DNA from: Nitriliruptoraceae bacterium
GTDB lineage: Bacteria; Actinomycetota; Nitriliruptoria; Nitriliruptorales; Nitriliruptoraceae
NCBI GenBank assembly: GCA_007125475.1
Contig: SLDB01000167.1
Span: 1 to 5,875, forward strand
Reading direction: 5' to 3'
Length of the DNA: 5,875 bases
Under the pieces are notes generated by a model. That model worked only from the letters and a program-made list of their open reading frames with translations. It was not told the DNA's origin and ran no database searches. The position numbers and the translations under genes were made by a program. Shown here piece after piece: positions 3,991-5,875 of the stretch; positions within the stretch are counted from its first letter, which is position 1; each line of letters opens with the position of its first letter.

Positions 3991-5875
3991 TGGATCAACG
4001 ACGTCGTCGAGGGGGAGCTCGGCGGCGCGGCGGATCAACTCCCGCTTCGAGGTCACCCCCAACTTCAGATAGGCGTGTGCCAGGTGGGACTCGACGGTGC
4101 GGTGACCGATGAACAACTCGGCGCCGATCTCCCGCGCGGTGAGCCCACGCGCCGCGAGTCGGGCGACGTGACGCTCCCGCTCGGTGAGGGATCCCGGGCC
4201 GTGCAACGCGGCGACGGTGCGGCGCCCGGCGCTACCCAGACGACCGATCTCGGCCAGGACCATCTCCCGTCGCCACCGGGCGCCGCAGGCTTCGAACGCC
4301 TCCGCCGCCGACGCCAGTGCGGTGAGTGCAGCCGCCCGGTTGTGTCCCCGGAGCGCGAGCCCCTGCACCTGTCGTGCCGAGGCGGCCGCCAGGCGGTAGC
4401 CACCGGTCATCAACACCTCCGCCGCACCGCCGGCGAGCTCCGCTGCCCGCGCGGCGTGGTCGGTGGACACCGCGTTGGCGGTCGACGCCGGGATGTCAGC
4501 GGTCACCGCGTTGCCGGTGGTCACCGCGGTGCCCGTGGACACCGCGATGTCGGCGGTCCGGCCGCTGGGCCTGGTGGCCAGCAACGACCGTGCCTCGACG
4601 AGCCGGGACAGCGGTGGGATCAACCCTCCTCCGGCGATCGCCGCGATCTCGGCCAGCCGGCCCGCGGCCGCGTCGAGCGAGGCGATCTCGCCGCTGGCGG
4701 CGGCCACCTCGGCGACATCGACGAGGACGAGTGCTTCGGCGGCGATCGCGCCGATGGCCCGTAGCTGGTCGACCGCACGGTCGAGGTCTCCTCGTGCCCG
4801 GGCCGGATCCCGGTCGTGCCAGGCCAGGAACCCGGAGGTCCAGTGCTCCCAGCACCCCCACACGAGGATCCCTTCGCCGTGATACGTGTCGCGGGCGAGT
4901 TGCAGACTCCGGTCGGCGCGGCCGCGGAGGCCCATCTCGACGTGGATCCGGGCCGCCAGCGCCGCCGCCCATGCCCGCCGGCGACTACCGCGTACCGCAC
5001 GGCGGGCGGCGGACTGCTCCACCGCGGCGACGGCGTCTCCCAGGTCACCGGCCAGCCAGTGGCAGTGCGCCAGCGACTCGAACGCGATCGCGTCCGGGGC
5101 GCCGGGATCCTCGTCGAGTGCCGCACGGATCGAGGCCACGCCATCGTGGACCTGCCCGGCGAGCGCCAGCATCGTTCCGCGCTGCGTCAGCCCCCACGCG
5201 GCCCGGTAGCTCGCGCCGTGCCGTCGTGCCACCTCGATGCTCCGGGCGTACCGCTGCTCGGCGTCGGCGAACCGGCCCGCCCAGCCGTGGGCGTACGCCG
5301 CGGCGCCGGCCGCCTGCACCGTCGCACGCGCGTGCCCGCCCGCTTCGGCGTCGTCCAGCACCGCCTCGGCCAACATCACCTGCTCGTCCAGGCTGGCGTA
5401 GCACCCCCGTATCCACGCCAGCTCGTTGCGGGCGAGGAGGATCTGTTCATCGTCGCCGGCGTGTTCGAAGGCGTCGATCGCACCCCGGCAGGAGGTCTCG
5501 GCGTCCGCGAAGCGTCCGGCACCGATCGACAGGAACGCCGCACGGTGCAGGTCGACGGTTCCACTCGCCGCGTGATCATCGACGGGGACGTGTGGCGCGA
5601 TCCGATCGATCGCGACGATCGCGGTCGCGGCGTCGCCCTCGACGAGGTGGGAGAGCACCCATTCGGCCTGCCACGTCATCGACGCCAGGACCTTCAGCCA
5701 CCGCGGATCCCCAGCGCCGAGGAGGCCGAGGAGCGCCGAGAGGCTCGCCAGCGCCTCCTGATACAGCCCCCGCGCCTCCGCCTGCTGCATCGCGGCGCAC
5801 AACGCCTCGACCGCCTCGTCGTCGCCGGGTCCGGCGCTGCGGGCGTAGTGGCCGGCCGCCGAGCCGAGCCGCCCG
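3988..5875 (-). CDS. Large LuxR-family regulator, TPR-like region plus C-terminal HTH (5' end outside the window)
   Basis: This is a transcriptional regulator of the large ATPase-LuxR kind (MalT/LAL-like), by architecture. The frame is open to the right edge and shows 628 residues, ending at TAG 3988-3990. A TTG at 5800-5802 could begin a 604-residue form, but the preceding residues (GHYARSAGPGDDEAVEAL) continue the fold typical of the segment after the ATPase domain. The true start is therefore judged to be outside. Visible residues 1 to about 440 are Ala/Leu-rich helical repeats (for example FADAETSCRGAIDAFEHAGD, FADAEQRYARSIEVARRHGA) of TPR type. Residues 443-472 are a hexapeptide repeat. 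Residues 563-622 are a LuxR helix-turn-helix with LTERERHVARLAARGLTAREIG and RTVESHLAHAYLKLGV, the DNA-recognition part. No receiver domain or membrane segment is visible. The target genes and ligand are unknown. The globin gene is the next gene downstream on this strand. Confidence 0.9.
   Translation of the reverse strand, partial: GRLGSAAGHYARSAGPGDDEAVEALCAAMQQAEARGLYQEALASLSALLGLLGAGDPRWLKVLASMTWQAEWVLSHLVEGDAATAIVAIDRIAPHVPVDDHAASGTVDLHRAAFLSIGAGRFADAETSCRGAIDAFEHAGDDEQILLARNELAWIRGCYASLDEQVMLAEAVLDDAEAGGHARATVQAAGAAAYAHGWAGRFADAEQRYARSIEVARRHGASYRAAWGLTQRGTMLALAGQVHDGVASIRAALDEDPGAPDAIAFESLAHCHWLAGDLGDAVAAVEQSAARRAVRGSRRRAWAAALAARIHVEMGLRGRADRSLQLARDTYHGEGILVWGCWEHWTSGFLAWHDRDPARARGDLDRAVDQLRAIGAIAAEALVLVDVAEVAAASGEIASLDAAAGRLAEIAAIAGGGLIPPLSRLVEARSLLATRPSGRTADIAVSTGTAVTTGNAVTADIPASTANAVSTDHAARAAELAGGAAEVLMTGGYRLAAASARQVQGLALRGHNRAAALTALASAAEAFEACGARWRREMVLAEIGRLGSAGRRTVAALHGPGSLTERERHVARLAARGLTAREIGAELFIGHRTVESHLAHAYLKLGVTSKRELIRRAAELPLDDVVDP
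4459..4548 (-). repeat. 18-bp in-frame tandem repeat, five degenerate copies
   Basis: Within the regulator gene, five 18-bp units encode IAVSTG, TAVTTG, NAVTAD, IPASTA and NAVSTD (visible residues 443-472). Most copies share a GCGGTG core for Ala-Val followed by Ser/Thr codons. The repeat sits between the TPR-like region and the helix-turn-helix, where it would form a flexible Ala/Val/Thr linker. The period is a multiple of three, so copy changes would keep the frame. Confidence 0.8.

Noticed and set aside
3025..4764. 579-residue plus-strand open frame
   Set aside because: It lies antisense to the globin and the regulator, both firmly recognised, and its translation shows no domain. High GC content keeps such frames open.
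5800..5802. TTG as the true start of the LuxR regulator
   Set aside because: The frame stays open to the window edge and the residues before TTG fit the same domain; no ribosome binding site precedes it.

Overview
The window is GC-rich throughout (about 70% by eye, strong G/C at third codon positions). It looks like an ordinary chromosomal stretch of a high-GC actinobacterium. The tmRNA 3' part and the SmpB, truncated haemoglobin, DUF4242 and LuxR/TPR proteins are all of actinobacterial type. A deep-branching class such as Acidimicrobiia is possible, but that is an inference and no marker here settles it.

Left part (1-1701): the nearly complete 3' part of smpB runs off the left edge. A 397-bp gene-free gap follows, then ssrA (tmRNA, 876-1230), which has its own tag frame. 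SmpB and tmRNA are the two partners of trans-translation, which rescues stalled ribosomes and tags the unfinished protein for proteolysis. The encoded tag reads (A)DNEPVALAV, so it ends in Val instead of the usual Ala-Ala. Downstream of ssrA is a 471-bp gene-free stretch. It holds a chain of stem-loops, two with the same ACCAAG loop, ending in a strong terminator-like hairpin, and then a 10-bp tandem repeat.

Middle part (1702-3438): a membrane-anchored EAL protein, with about four transmembrane segments and then an EAL domain whose signature residues look intact, is predicted to degrade cyclic di-GMP. A small DUF4242 protein of the SCO4226 nickel-binding type follows, with a very good ribosome binding site. 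A 12-bp perfect hairpin then separates it from a convergent gene.

Right part (3466-5875, minus strand): a group I truncated haemoglobin is preceded on the same strand by a large LuxR-type regulator, cut by the right edge. What is visible of the regulator is a helical TPR-like region and a C-terminal LuxR helix-turn-helix; the ATPase domain expected for this architecture would lie outside. Between these two regions the gene carries five copies of an 18-bp repeat coding for a hexapeptide.

I do not see a mobile element, CRISPR array or defence system. The items most worth following are the ALAV tag, the ACCAAG hairpin chain after ssrA, the hexapeptide repeat in the regulator, and an 11-bp motif shared by the DUF4242 and globin upstream regions.
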